Origin: Ariolimax columbianus
Taxonomy: Eukaryota > Mollusca > Gastropoda > Stylommatophora > Arionidae
DNA: 64,000 bases
Assembly (NCBI GenBank): GCA_036924085.1
Contig: JAVGWX010000002.1
Location: 46,246,666-46,310,665 of the forward strand
Reading direction: 5' to 3'
Both the position numbers and the translations under genes were made by a program. Shown one piece after another: positions 22,372 to 35,371 of the stretch. Position 1 is the first letter of the stretch; each line of letters opens with the position of its first letter. Under the pieces are notes generated by a model. It did no database searches, was not told where the DNA came from, and saw only the letters and a program-made list of their open reading frames with translations.

Positions 22372-22672
22372 GTTGTTGGATGACCACAATGAGTAGGATT
22401 ACCCTTTTGTGCGCCCTGGAAAGGACGTTAAGTGGTGGGTTGTAGTAGCTTTCCTCACATCCGGAGCGTGCTGATAAAGGTGGACCGTGGTCCTCCAACA
22501 ACTGGGGTTGTGCTATGCTTGGCTTATCTGCGCGTCGCTCACTACTACGGGGATCACGTCGTCGATCCTTCACCTTCGTTAGCCAAGCTGCCATGAAAAC
22601 AGCACGTTTCTAGGGACTTCGGCGAAGTCGAGGTGATGGTCTTGGCCAGTTTATTTTACCTGACCAGACTAA
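22372..22672 (+). repeat. Dispersed repeat DR-A, copy
   Basis: Starts with TTGTTGTTGGATGACCACAA and carries TTTTGTGCGCC, GGTTGTAGTAGCTTTCCTC, TGCTATGCTTGGCTTATCTG and CACTACTACGGGGATCACG blocks. These recur in the same order at 25063, 34200 and, reversed, at 50420. Confidence 0.85.
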
Positions 22673-22799
22673 CATGTCTGATCAGTTTGTTTTGCCCAGT
22701 ATCGATTGATAGCGAGAGAGGTAATGAATAGGGAAAGGACATAAATATAATATAGTTTTCATGTAGTATCAATGGTGTTGAAAAACGAAAAAGGGAGAA

Positions 22800-23255
22800 T
22801 GGAGGATGTGTGTGTGTGTTAGAGAGAGAGAGAGAGAGAGAAAGTGTGTGTGTGTTAGAGTGAGAGAGAGAGAGAAAGAGCGAGAAAGTGTATGTGTGTG
22901 TGTGTTAGAGAGAGAGAGAGTGTATGTGTGTGTGTGTTAGAGAGAGAGAGAGAGAAAGTGTATGTGTGTGTGTGTTAGAGAGAGAGAGAGAGAAAGTGTA
23001 TGTGTGTGTGTTAGAGTGAGAGAGAGAGAAAGTGTATGTGTGTGTGTTAGAGAGATAGAGAGAGAGTGTATGTGTGTGTGTGTTAGAGAGAGAGAGAGAG
23101 AAAGTGTATGTGTGTGTGTGTTAGAGAGAGAGAGAAAGTGTATGTGTGTGTGTTAGAGTGAGAGAGAGAGAAAGAGAGAGAAAGTGTATGTGTGTGTGTT
23201 AGAGTGAGAGAGAGAGAAAGAGAGAGAAAGTGTATGTGTGTGTGTTAGAGTGCGT
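22800..23255. repeat. Mixed (GT)n/(GA)n minisatellite
   Basis: Repeats of GTGTGTGTTAGAGAGAGAG...AAAGTGTAT with variable GA length. The Val/Cys/Arg/Glu-rich frame across it is low-complexity. Confidence 0.9.
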
Positions 23256-23289
23256 GTGCGTGCGCTCGAGCGATAGAGATTTAAAAAAA

Positions 23290-24050
23290 GTTTTTTTGCG
23301 TTCACCTTATTTCTCTATTCTCCAAAGCGGTGTGCGTTGCACTACAGTTTTTTTTTTGCGCCTGTCGACCCAGTGCATCCGATTTCGGCATAATTTTTAT
23401 GTAAAGGTCTGCTTCCTCCTGCATTTTCTAAGGGTTTGCTTCTCCAGGGTAACGGCCGTGCTGTGTTGGTGATCGAGCCGTGTCACAACCACTAGCCCCA
23501 CTTCGTCCCCTCAGACAGACAGACAGTGAGAGAGAGAGAAAGCGAGAGAGAGAGGATACATAGACAAAGGAGGGGCAGGAAGGAGGATGAGTACTGTCTG
23601 AAAGGATGGACTGTGGTGGAGATGTACATGTTTGAGGATTCTGAAACACGCGTACACTCCCAAAGGGAAACATGACCAGCGGTAAATGGACAATACTTAC
23701 TTTGTGGAGCTTTTCCCGTTCACTGGTGCCGCTAAGCGTGTTCGGGAGATGCGTGTTCCTCTCTTGCGCCAAGTGTGTTGTTTTTGCCTATGTAAGCCCG
23801 TTTTTTTGGTAGAATTTATGTTATACTGTCTATCCACCTGCCGCGTGTGTGTCTTCGTAACTACTTTTTCTTGTGTTATAGGCGCCCATTGCTAAGTCGG
23901 GCATGGCCGACACATCTCTTGCTATGTATGCAGTAGTTCTCACAGCATTTATCATGTCATTATTTCTCATGTCATCATTTCTCATGCTATTACTTGATGA
24001 CTATACACACATGGACAATGACAAGAAGAATAGTATACACTATTGATCAT
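23290..24050. other. Unassigned
   Basis: No gene or dispersed repeat was recognised. GA-rich simple sequence lies at 23515-23560. Confidence 0.4.
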
Positions 24051-24054
24051 CATA

Positions 24055-24185
24055 TTATTATCTATTTTGCTCCCTAAAAAGCGTATGTATTATCTATTTT
24101 GCTCCCTAAAAAGCGTATGTATTATCTATTTTGCTCCCTAAATATCGTTTGTATTATATATTTTGCTCCCTACAAAGCGTATGGT
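24055..24185. repeat. 32-bp tandem repeat (~4 units)
   Basis: The unit contains ATTATCTATTTTGCTCCCTA and has a 32-bp period; the later units carry changes (AAATATCG, ACAAAGCG). Confidence 0.9.
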
Positions 24186-24189
24186 CACC

Positions 24190-25060
24190 ACTTTAGTTCA
24201 CCCCACCCCCTCCCTTCCCGTATTGACGCATGCGCCAGTACTCCTTGTGTTCTGCGAAAAGTAGTTTCTGTAGTGCGTCTTACATGTTGAGTTGCTAACT
24301 TCATGCGCAACGCTCTTTTGTCCCCTGGTATGGCATCTTTAGAAAACTGAAGTAGCCGGCCATATGGTTTGCTCACACTGGCCTACCCTGCTTATGTCGG
24401 GCTGCAAAATGAGACGAAAGATAGAGGGAGAGAAAGAGAGGGGGGAGGAGGACAGAGGGAGAGAGACCTTTTTCGTGTTGTCAGACAACGGTGCACGACA
24501 GAGAGGGAGACAACTATTTATGGATTGTGTTGTTTTTCTAAGTAGCCTGAACAAAATAAGCTTCTCCCCCGTTGTTGTCGGCACGCCAGGCACATCACGT
24601 GCCCAGGGTCAACCTAGTTTCAGTTAAATCGTCAAAAAGAGCAAGGATTGTGCCTGCCATCTAGTGAGAAAAAAGAAGTAAGAATTTCAGGAATGCAGTC
24701 ATTCCGCTTCGACCCACGGCGATTCTATCAACCAAAAGTACCGTACATTAGTCTTCTCAAACACAAGATGGACTATCGCTAGTATTCAGGTCTAGCACGG
24801 CGGTTCTCAAACATCACAGAGGAACCTTTACAATAATGTTGGTCTCGGGGAAACTTTGCATAAACATGATTATAACTGCAGCTCAAGCTGGACTAAGTTG
24901 GCCACAGAAGAAAAACCCCCAAAACACACGCATTAAAAACCCTGTGTTGTGTCATGGCTCATTCCTGATCTCCAGGAAAACACTTGAACTAGCATTCGCG
25001 TAGCGTACATAAACATTGGGAATGTCGTCTTGTTCGACAGCTTCCGCTGGAGAGTATCAA
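24190..25060. other. Unassigned
   Basis: No convincing coding exon or repeat was recognised. Purine-rich simple sequence lies at 24405-24470. Confidence 0.4.
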
Positions 25061-25062
25061 CT

Positions 25063-25365
25063 GTTGCTGTCGTTGAATGAACACAATGATTAGCTTGACT
25101 CTTTTGTGCGCCATGGCAAGGACGTTCAGTGGGTTGTAGTAACTTTCCTCACATCCCGTGCATGCTGATGAAGGTGGACCAGGGTCCTCCAGGCGGTTGT
25201 GCTATGCTTGGCTTCATCTGCGTGGCGCTCACTACTACGGGGATCACATCGATATACATCTCGTCATCCAGGCTGCCTTGAAAACAGCCTGTTCCCAGGG
25301 AACGCTACATGGAAGAGAGGTTGTGGTCTTGGTCAGTGTATTGTGCCACACTAACGCGACGTCCT
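25063..25365 (+). repeat. Dispersed repeat DR-A, copy
   Basis: Same block order as the 22372 copy: AACACAATGATTAG, TTTTGTGCGCCATGG, GGTCCTCCAGGCGGTTGTGC, CACTACTACGGGGATCACAT, GAGAGGTTGTGGTCTTGGTC. Confidence 0.85.
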
Positions 25366-25974
25366 GGTCACTAGTTGTAATAATGCACTACAGAGGCATT
25401 GATTGAAAATAAAACAGCAGCTACGCTGACGGAAATCTTCCCAACCTCCCCACGCTCTGTCTAACGACATAAGTGGGCAGGACAAAAATCTGATATATTT
25501 GAGTCACCCGTCTCTCCAACATGAATGACGAGAATGCCATTTCTATTTTATATTGAAAGTCGCAGTTTTAAATTCCTCAAAAGGTCATGTGCAATGACCT
25601 TTGACCCACATCGCTAACATTCCTAGTTCCGCTCCAGAGGTTACGAAATACACAGAATCGTAAAGAAGGTACAACGGCTTGGGGTTTTCTGTGATTTTGT
25701 TGTTGTTGTTATTTGATTGAAAGTTTACCTTCTACTGACGAAGGAACGCTCTTGTCCGCCCCCAGGCCCTTCCATTGCACTTTGGTTGGACTGGCTTCTG
25801 AAAATGCACAAACCTAGCATAGGTACATACAGACGCACACATGGATCCAAGTACTGGTTTATGCGTCTTAATATCGCCCAATTGACTACGGTCTGGGGTG
25901 GAATAGGCGTGCCTTCTCCAGTAGAAACTAGTTATTGTATTTTATTAGAAACTTTATTTTGGAGATAAAAGGTT
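25366..25974. other. Unassigned
   Basis: No repeat family or coding evidence was found here. Confidence 0.4.
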
Positions 25975-26130
25975 TTTAGCGCTGATTAGCGTACTGGTAG
26001 AGCACCCACTTTTCACGACACTGGCACGCTCAATCGACTCAGCTGTAAATCGGAACCTGAATTAATGTTAGGTTAAGAAAATGCAGCGAGGGAGTAAACT
26101 GACCACCTCACACCATGAACAAACCGTGAC
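25975..26130 (+). repeat. SINE1-type repeat (tRNA-like head), diverged
   Basis: An A-box-like GCGTACTGGTAGAGCAC is followed by CGACTCAGCTGTAAATCGGA and GCAGCGAGGGAGTAAACTG. These match the body order of the copies at 40225, 41225 and 49745 (GGCTGTAAATAGGTACCTGG; GAGAAAGGGAACTGGCCATC). Confidence 0.55.
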
Positions 26131-26660
26131 CTCGTACAATCAAGTTTCTAATAGTTCATCCGTGTCTGCTTGACCTTAATATTGTGTCCCATATTACAGT
26201 TGGCCAGCGATATCAGCCTGACATGTCCGCTTTTCGGCAAGCCTTTAAAACAATTACGTTAGACTTACACCTCCGTTTTTTAGAGAGTTACCAGACCAAT
26301 TCATCGCTGCAGGTATTTGGAAGTCATAGTTTTCCTTCTCCCAGATGAATTACTACTTATACAATCGTTGAAAGAAGACAATTATTCACATTGTTATGTC
26401 TTAACTTAACACAGATCCCGATAGAAGACAGTTGCCATGCATGTATTACATATTATAGAAAATCAGATTAAAGACATGCTAAATTTGAGAAAACTGAGAG
26501 CAAATTCAAGAATAATTAGACTCATTTGAGAGCTCAGTGTAAGGTCGTAACACTTATTGATCGATATCATGTCATTTCTGCATTTCTTCACAAATTAGCT
26601 TCGTGTGTTCACAATAGATTCATATTTGTCATCCAGTTAAAAGAACAGCAGAGAAAAGAT
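26130..26660. other. Unassigned
   Basis: Left flank of the large minisatellite. No gene or repeat family was recognised. Confidence 0.4.
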
Positions 26661-26664
26661 TGTT

Positions 26665-29600
26665 GGAATGAGAGAGTTGCTGATAGAGATGGAGAGAATG
26701 AGAGAGTTGCTGATAGAGATGGAGAGAATGAGAGAGCTGCTGATAGAGATGGAGAGAATGAGAGAGCTGCTGATAGAGAGAGAATGAGAGAGCTGCTGAT
26801 AGAGATGGAGAGAATGAGAGAGCTGCTGATAGAGATGAAGAGAATGAGAGAGCTGCTTATAGAGATGGAGAGAGAATGAGAGAGCTGCTGATAGAGACGG
26901 AGAGAGAATGAGAGAGGTGCTGATAGAGATGGAGAGAATGAGAGAGCTGCTGATAGAGATGGAGAGAATGAGAGAGCTGCTGATAGAGATGAAGAGAATG
27001 AGAGAGCTGCTTATAGAGATGGAGAGAGAATGAGAGAGCTGCTGATAGAGACGGAGAGAATGAGAGAGTTGCTGATAGAGACGGAGAGAATGAGAGAGTT
27101 GCTGATAGAGACGGAGAGAGAATGAGAGAGGTGCTGATAGAGATGGAGAGAATGAGAGAGCTGCTGATAGAGATGGAGAGAATGAGAGAGCTGCTGATAG
27201 AGAGAGAATGAGAGAGCTGCTGATAGAGATGGAGAGAATGAGAGAGCTGCTGATAGAGATGAAGAGAATGAGAGAGCTGCTTATAGAGATGGAGAGAGAA
27301 TGAGAGAGCTGCTGATAGAGACGGAGAGAGAATGAGAGAGGTGCTGATAGAGATGGAGAGAGAATGAGAGAGCTGCTGATAGAGATGGAGAGAATGAGAG
27401 AGCTGCTGATAGAGAGAGAATGAGAGAGCTGCTGATAGAGATGGAGAGAATGAGAGAGCTGCTGATAGAGACGGAGAGAATGAGAGAGTTGCTGATAGAG
27501 ACGGAGAGAATGAGAGAGTTGCTGATAGAGACGGAGAGAATGAGAGAGCTGCTGATAGAGATGGAGAGAATGAGAGAGCTGCTGATAGAGATGGAGAGAA
27601 TGAGAGAGCTGCTGATAGAGAGAGAATGAGAGAGCTGCTGATAGAGATGGAGAGAATGAGAGAGCTGCTGATAGAGACGGAGAGAGAATGAGAGAGCTGC
27701 TTATAGAGATGGAGAGAGAATGAGAGAGCTGCTGATAGAGACGGAGAGAGAATGAGAGAGGTGCTGATAGAGACGGAGAGAGAATGAGAGAGCTGCTGAT
27801 AGAGACGGATAGAGAATGAGAGAGCTGCTGATAGAGATGGAGAGAATGAGAGAGTTGCTGATAGAGATGGAGAGAGAATGAGAGAGATGCTGATAGAGAT
27901 GGAGAGAATGAGAGAGCTGCTGATAGAGACGGAGAGAATGAGAGAGTTGCTGATAGAGACGGAGAGAATGAGAGAGTTGCTGATAGAGACGGAGAGAATG
28001 AGAGAGCTGCTGATAGAGATGGAGAGAATGAGAGAGCTGCTGATAGAGATGGAGAGAATGAGAGAGCTGCTGATAGAGAGAGAATGAGAGGGCTGCTGAT
28101 AGAGATGGAGAGAATGAGAGAGCTGCTGATAGAGATGAAGAGAATGAGAGAGCTGCTTATAGAGATGGAGAGAGAATGAGAGAGCTGCTGATAGAGACGG
28201 AGAGAGAATGAGAGAGGTGCTGATAGAGATGGAGAGAATGAGAGAGCTGCTGATAGAGATGGAGAGAATGAGAGAGCTGCTGATAGAGAGAGAATGAGAG
28301 AGCTGCTGATAGAGATGGAGAGAATGAGAGAGCTGCTGATAGAGATGAAGAGAATGAGAGAGCTGCTTATAGATATGGAGAGAGAATGAGAGAGCTGCTG
28401 ATAGAGACGGAGAGAGAATGAGAGAGGTGCTGATAGAGATGGAGAGAGAATGAGAGAGCTGCTGATAGAGATGGAGAGAATGAGAGAGCTGCTGATAGAG
28501 ATGGAGAGAATGAGAGAGCTGCTGATAGAGAGAGAATGAGAGAGCTGCTGATAGAGATGGAGAGAATGAGAGAGCTGCTGATAGAGAGAGAATGAGAGAG
28601 CTGCTTATAGAGATGGAGAGAGAAGGAGAGAGCTGCTGATAGAGACGGAGAGAATGAGAGAGTTGCTGATAGAGACGGAGAGAATGAGAGAGTTGCTGAT
28701 AGAGACGGAGAGAGAATGAGAGAGGTGCTGATAGAGATGGAGAGAATGAGAGAGCTGCTGATAGAGATGGAGAGAATGAGAGAGCTGCTGATAGAGAGAG
28801 AATGAGAGAGCTGCTGATAGAGATGGAGAGAATGAGAGAGCTGCTGATAGAGATGAAGAGAATGAGAGAGCTGCTTATAGAGATGGAGAGAGAATGAGAG
28901 AGCTGCTGATAAAGACGGAGAGAGAATGAGAGATGCTGATAGAGATGGAGAGAGAATGAGAGAGCTGCTGATAGAGATGGAGAGAATGAGAGAGCTGCTG
29001 ATAGAGAGAGAATGAGAGAGCTGCTGATAGAGATGGAGAGAATGAGAGAGCTGCTGATAGAGACGGAGAGAATGAGAGAGTTGCTGATAGAGACGGAGAG
29101 AATGAGAGAGTTGCTGATAGAGACGGAGAGAATGAGAGAGCTGCTGATAGAGATGGAGAGAATGAGAGAGCTGCTGATAGAGATGGAGAGAATGAGAGAG
29201 CTGCTGATAGAGAGAGAATGAGAGAGCTGCTGATAGAGATGGAGAGAATGAGAGAGCTGCTGATAGAGACGGAGAGAGAATGAGAGAGCTGCTTATAGAG
29301 ATGGAGAGAGAATGAGAGAGCTGCTGATAGAGACGGAGAGAGAATGAGAGAGGTGCTGATAGAGACGGAGAGAGAATGAGAGAGCTGCTGATAGAGACGG
29401 ATAGAGAATGAGAGAGCTGCTGATAGAGATGGAGAGAATGAGAGAGTTGCTGATAGAGATGGAGAGAGAATGAGAGAGATGCTGATAGAGATGGAGAGAA
29501 TGAGAGAGCTGCTGATAGAGACGGAGAGAATGAGAGAGTTGCTGATAGAGACGGAGAGAATGAGAGAGTTGCTGATAGAGACGGAGAGAATGAGAGAGCT

Positions 29601-32600
29601 GCTGATAGAGATGGAGAGAATGAGAGAGCTGCTGATAGAGATGGAGAGAATGAGAGAGCTGCTGATAGAGAGAGAATGAGAGGGCTGCTGATAGAGATGG
29701 AGAGAATGAGAGAGCTGCTGATAGAGATGAAGAGAATGAGAGAGCTGCTTATAGAGATGGAGAGAGAATGAGAGAGCTGCTGATAGAGACGGAGAGAGAA
29801 TGAGAGAGGTGCTGATAGAGATGGAGAGAATGAGAGAGCTGCTGATAGAGATGGAGAGAATGAGAGAGCTGCTGATAGAGAGAGAATGAGAGAGCTGCTG
29901 ATAGAGATGGAGAGAATGAGAGAGCTGCTGATAGAGATGAAGAGAATGAGAGAGCTGCTTATAGATATGGAGAGAGAATGAGAGAGCTGCTGATAGAGAC
30001 GGAGAGAGAATGAGAGAGGTGCTGATAGAGATGGAGAGAGAATGAGAGAGCTGCTGATAGAGATGGAGAGAATGAGAGAGCTGCTGATAGAGAGAGAATG
30101 AGAGAGCTGCTGATAGAGATGGAGAGAATGAGAGAGCTGCTGATAGAGACGGAGAGAATGAGAGAGTTGCTGATAGAGACGGAGAGAATGAGAGAGTTGC
30201 TGATAGAGACGGAGAGAATGAGAGAGCTGCTGATAGAGATGGAGAGAATGAGAGAGCTGCTGATAGAGATGGAGAGAATGAGAGAGCTGCTGATAGAGAG
30301 AGAATGAGAGAGCTGCTGATAGAGATGGAGAGAATGAGAGAGCTGCTGATAGAGATGAAGAAAATGAGAGAGCTGCTTATAGAGATGGAGAGAGAATGAG
30401 AGAGCTGCTGATAGAGACGGAGAGAGAATGAGAGAGGTGCTGATAGAGACGGAGAGAGAATGAGAGAGCTGCTGATAGAGACGGATAGAGAATGAGAGAG
30501 CTGCTGATAGAGATGGAGAGAATGAGAGAGTTGCTGATAGAGATGGAGAGAGAATGAGAGAGATGCTGATAGAGATGGAGAGAATGAGAGAGCTGCTGAT
30601 AGAGACGGAGAGAATGAGAGAGTTGCTTATAGAGAAGGAGAGAATGAGAGAGTTGCTGATAGAGACGGAGAGAATGAGAGAGCTGCTGATAGAGATGGAG
30701 AGAATGAGAGAGCTGCTGATAGAGATGGAGAGAATGAGAGAGCTGCTGATAGAGAGAGAACGAGAGAGCTGCTGATAGAGATGGAGAGAATGAGAGAGCT
30801 GCTGATAGAGATGAAGAGAATGAGAGAGCTGCTTATAGAGATGGAGAGAGAATGAGAGAGCTGCTGATAGAGACGGAGAGAGAATGAGAGAGGTGCTGAT
30901 AGAGATGGAGAGAATGAGAGAGCTGCTGATAGAGATGGAGAGAATGAGAGAGCTGCTGATAGAGAGAGAATGAGAGAGCTGCTGATAGAGATGGAGAGAA
31001 TGAGAGAGCTGCTGATAGAGATGAAGAGAATGAGAGAGCTGCTTATAGAGATGGAGAGAGAATGAGAGAGCTGCTGATAGAGACGGAGAGAGAATGAGAG
31101 AGGTGCTGATAGAGATGGAGAGAGAATGAGAGAGCTGCTGATAGAGATGGAGAGAATGAGAGAGCTGCTGATAGAGAGAGAATGAGAGAGCTGCTGATAG
31201 AGATGGAGAGAATGAGAGAGCTGCTGATAGAGACGGAGAGAATGAGAGAGTTGCTGATAGAGACGGAGAGAATGAGAGAGTTGCTGATAGAGACGGAGAG
31301 AATGAGAGAGCTGCTGATAGAGATGGAGAGAATGAGAGAGCTGCTGATAGAGATGGAGAGAATGAGAGAGCTGCTGATAGAGAGAGAATGAGAGAGCTGC
31401 TGATAGAGATGGAGAGAATGAGAGAGCTGCTGATAGAGATGAAGAGAATGAGAGAGCTGCTTATAGAGATGGAGAGAGAATGAGAGAGCTGCTGATAGAG
31501 ACGGAGAGAGAATGAGAGAGGTGCTGATAGAGACGGAGAGAGAATGAGAGAGCTGCTGATAGAGACGGATAGAGAATGAGAGAGCTGCTGATAGAGACGG
31601 ATAGAGAATGAGAGCGCTGCTGATAGAGACGGAGAGAGAATGAGAGAGCTGCTGATAGAGACGGAGAGAGAATGAGAGAGCTGCTGATAGAGATGGAGAG
31701 ATAATCAGAGAGCTGCTGATAGAGATGAAGAGTGAATGAGAGAGCTGCTAATAGAGATGGAGAGAATGAGAGAGCTGCTAATGGAGATGGAGAGAATGAG
31801 AGAGCTGCTGATAGAGACAGAAAGAGAATGAGAGAGCTGCTGATAGAGACAGAGAGTGAATGAGAGAGCTGCTGATAGAGACGGAGAGAATGAGAGAGCT
31901 GCTGATAGACGGAGAGAATGAGAGCTGCTGATAGAGATGGAGAGAATGAGAGAGCTGATGATAGAGACGGAGAGAATGAGAGAGCTGCTGATAGAGATGG
32001 CGAGAATGAGAGAGCTGCTGATAGAGATGGCGAGAATGAGAGAGCTGCTGATAGAGACGGAGAGAATGAGAGAGCTGCTTTTATAGACGGTGACAGAATG
32101 AGAGAGCTGCTGATAGAGATGGAGAGAATGAGAGAGCTGCTGTTAGAGACGGAGAGAATGTGAGAAGTTATAGAGATGGAGAGAGAATGAGAGAGCTGCT
32201 GATAGAGATGGAGAGAGAATGAGAGAGCTGCTGATAGAGATGGAGAGAGAATGAGAGAGCTGCTGATAGAGACGGAGAGAGAATGAGAGAGCTGCTGATA
32301 GAGATGGAGAGAATGAGGGAGCTGCTGATAGAGACGGAGAGAGAATGAGAGAGCTGCTGATAGAGACAAAGAGAGAACGAGAGAACTGCTGATAGAGACG
32401 GAGAGAGAATGAGAGAGCTGCTGATAGAGACAAAGAGAGAACGAGAGAACTGCTGATAGAGACGGAAAGAGAATGAGAGAACTTATAGAGACGGAGAGAA
32501 TGAGAGAGCTGCTTATATAGACGGAGAAAGAATGGGAGAGCTGCTTATACAGATGGAGAGAATGAGAGAGCTTATATAGATGGAGAGAGAATGAGAGAGC

Positions 32601-33310
32601 TGCTGATAGAGACAGAGAGAGAATGAGAGAGCTGCTGATAGAGACAAAGAGAGAACGAGAGAACTGCTGATAGAGACATAGAGAATAAGAGAGCTGCTGG
32701 TAGAGATGGAGAGAATGAGAGAGCTGCTGATAGAGATGGAGAGAATGAGAGAGCTGCTGATAGAGAGAATGAGAGAGCTGCTGATAGAGATGAAGAGAGA
32801 ATGAGAGAGCTGCTGATAGAGATGGAGAGAATGAGAGAGCTGCTGATAGAGATGGAGAGAATGAGAGAGCTGCTGATAGAGACAGAGAGAGAATGAGAGA
32901 ACTGCTGATAGAGATGGGGAGAGAATGAGAGAGCTGCTGATAGAGACGGAGAGAACTTATAGAGACGGAGAGAATTAGAGAGTTGCTGATAGAGATGGAG
33001 AGAAGGAGAGAGTTGCTGATAGAGATGGAGAGAGAATGAGAGAGCTGCTGATAGAGACGGAGAGAATGAGAGAGCTGCTGATAGAGATGAAGAGAACTTA
33101 TAGAGACGGAGAGAATTAGAGAGTTGCTGATAGAGATGGAGAGAAGGAGAGAGTTGCTGATAGAGATGGGGAGAGAATGAGAGAGCTGCTGATAGAGACG
33201 GAGAGAACTTATAGAGACGGAGAGAATTAGAGAGTTGCTGATAGAGATGGAGAGAATGAGAGAGTTGCTGATAGAGATGAAGAGAGAATGAGAGAACATA
33301 GAGACGGAGA
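26665..33310. repeat. ~30-bp minisatellite, 6.6 kb, with higher-order repeats
   Basis: The base unit contains GAATGAGAGAGCTGCTGATA and is ~26-32 bp long. Variants (TTGCTG, GGTGCTG, GACGG/GATGG/GATGAAG, GCTTATAG) recur in fixed order. An identical 210-bp, all-30-bp-unit block starts at 27420, 29012, 30098 and 31182; a second marker block starts at 27878, 29470 and 30554. Spacings are 1592, 1086 and 1084 bp, so this is a higher-order array. From about 31560 to 33310 the order is lost and units are more diverged. Units of 26 or 32 bp break the plus frame. The long minus-strand Ser/Leu-rich frame (31461-33299) is taken as a repeat by-product. Confidence 0.95.
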
Positions 33311-33360
33311 GAATGACAGATCAATGTGTATTGTGTAAATGTTGTGTTTCTTCTAAATTG

Positions 33361-34002
33361 TACTGTCTTGCTTCACCTTGTACTGTCTTACTTCACCTTG
33401 TACCGTCTTACTTCACCTTGTACTGTCTTACTTCACCTTGTACTGTCTTACTTCACCTTGTACTGTCTTACTTCACCTTGTGCCGTCTTACTTCACCTTG
33501 TACCGTCTTACTTCACCTTGTACTGTCTTACTTCACCTTGTACTGTCTTACTTCACCTTGTACCGTCTTACTTCACCTTGTACTGTCTTACTTCACCTTG
33601 TACTGTCTTACTTCACCTTGTACCGTCTTACTTCACCTTGTACCGTCTTACTTCACCTTGTACTGTCTTACTTCACCTTGTACTGTCTTACTTCACCTTG
33701 TACTGTCTTACTTCACCTTGTACTGTCTTACTTCACCTTGTACTGTCTTACTTCACCTTGTACTGTCTTACTTCACCTTGTACTGTCTTATTTCACCTTG
33801 TACTGTCTTACTTCACCTTGTACTGTCTTACTTCACCTTGTACTGTCTTACTTCACCTTGTACTGTCTTACTTCACCTTGTACCGTCTTACTTCACCTTG
33901 AACTGTCTTACTTCACTTTGCACTGCCTTACATCACCTTGTACTGTCTTACTTTACCCTGTACTGTCTTACTTCACCTTGTACTGTTTTACTTCACCTTG
34001 TA
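33361..34002. repeat. 20-bp tandem array (~32 units)
   Basis: The unit TACTGTCTTACTTCACCTTG repeats with exact 20-bp spacing and only T/C-type single changes until about 33900, where it starts to decay. Three units make 60 bp, so three plus frames stay open (Cys/Leu/Thr-rich 20-residue repeat). Confidence 0.97.
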
Positions 34003-34199
34003 GGACACGCCTAATAGATCAGTATCTGAAATGGAGGACGGTTAGATCGCTTGTCCTTCAAGGTGCAGGGACCGGACTTTCCTTCAATCCTTGTATGTAC
34101 CAGCGTACCTCTCTGTATATTGCCACATAACTTATGGCGAGCTGTAGGCACAGTAGCGAGGAAGGAAATGTACCATCCTATCTCATGATTGATGCACTT

Positions 34200-34466
34200 T
34201 TTGTTGAATGCCCACAATGAGTATGTTTACATGACAAAAGGACGTTATGTGGCATTTTGAAGTATCTTTCATCATATCCTGGACGTGCTGGTGAAGGGGT
34301 CTTCTAGGCTGTTGTGCTATATATGGCTTTATCTGTGTGCCGCTCACTACTACGGGGATCATGTCGATCAACATTTCGTTTGCCAGACTGCTTTGGAAAC
34401 AGTATGTTTCCAGAGATTGCTGCGTGGTAGAGAGGTGTGGTCCTGGTCAGTCTGTTGTACCTACCC
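34200..34466 (+). repeat. Dispersed repeat DR-A, copy
   Basis: Carries TTGTTGAATGCCCACAATGA, AAAGGACGTTATGTGGC, CACTACTACGGGGATCATGT and TCGATCAACATTTCGTTTGC blocks and ends near GGTCCTGGTCAGTCTGTTGT. Confidence 0.85.
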
Positions 34467-34544
34467 CTGATGAGGCCTTGTAAAATGAAGCCTCCAACAC
34501 TTGACCCCCGATGGCAGTGTTTTCCGTGGGACTACTTTGCCATT

Positions 34545-34700
34545 TATTTACAAGGTGAGCACCCGAGTGACAGAACATTTGTCTCTCGCTAATCGGAAAT
34601 CCAATTCGCATCCCAATCCCGGGCAATAATTCAGAATCAACCCATCCGTAAATGATCTCCTGACTTACGATTAGAGAAGCCAGCGTAATGAGGATTGAAC
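34545..34700 (+). repeat. Possible diverged SINE1 copy
   Basis: The order CCGAGTGACAGAACATTTGT, AATCCAATTCGCATCCC and TCCGTAAATGATCTCCTGAC parallels the head and body of the 49745 copy. Similarity is weak. Confidence 0.3.
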
Positions 34701-35371
34701 CCCACCAGAATAACAAGTTGAGACCTCGTAAAGTTAAGTCTTATCACCCTCCATCCCTGACGGCAATGTCGAACACTTGTACATTGACTTACCCTCTCTT
34801 GTTCTCCCCCCACCTCGTGGTCTGGAAGTCACCCAGGTCATATTTGCACATCATTAAAATGGTTACGTTGTACACCCCTTCGCTGAACTTTCCCATCTAG
34901 GTCACCGGCGGGTGTGCTAGGGTCATGTCTGGTTACATTCTAAGGCTGCGGATTTGTTCTATCCATCCAAGCTTTCTCCTCCGTCCCCAGCTCTTTTGGT
35001 CTGCGTCGTTGCATTCCCTTTCGGATATTCCTTTGTTAATGTCGATCTGTGTTAGTTCCTGTTTTGTTTCCTTCTGTTAATATTGTTCTGTTATTACCTC
35101 ACGTGAATCTTAATTTTCTCCAAACAAAAGAAATATCTATTTTTTTTAAGAACTGAATTTGAAGTAGTGACGCCACTGTTGGGGGGTGTGTCAAATATTC
35201 TGCAAGAAAAGACGAGATTTGTGCTTATGCTATCTCTTATTCCTGCAGTCTTAGCAATTAATTGACTGGATCTCTCAACGTGTGTCCATGGTAAGGAGAG
35301 TATCGCCCAGTTCTTACAGCAGCATGGAATTATCCATGCAGTCAGACGATGTAATAACAACCCTGTTATCT

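Noticed and set aside
26526..31391. RELLIEMERM coiled-coil-like ORFs
   Set aside because: Perfect 30-bp units give 10-residue repeats, but 26- and 32-bp units shift the frame every ~70 residues. There is no promoter or single-copy flank.
31461..33299. 612-codon minus-strand Ser/Leu-rich frame as a membrane protein gene
   Set aside because: It lies entirely in the GA-rich 30-bp minisatellite; composition explains the openness, and unit-length changes break it outside the diverged part.
33313..34130. Three overlapping Cys/Leu/Thr-rich plus frames
   Set aside because: By-product of the 20-bp array, whose 60-bp triple unit contains no stop in any plus frame.
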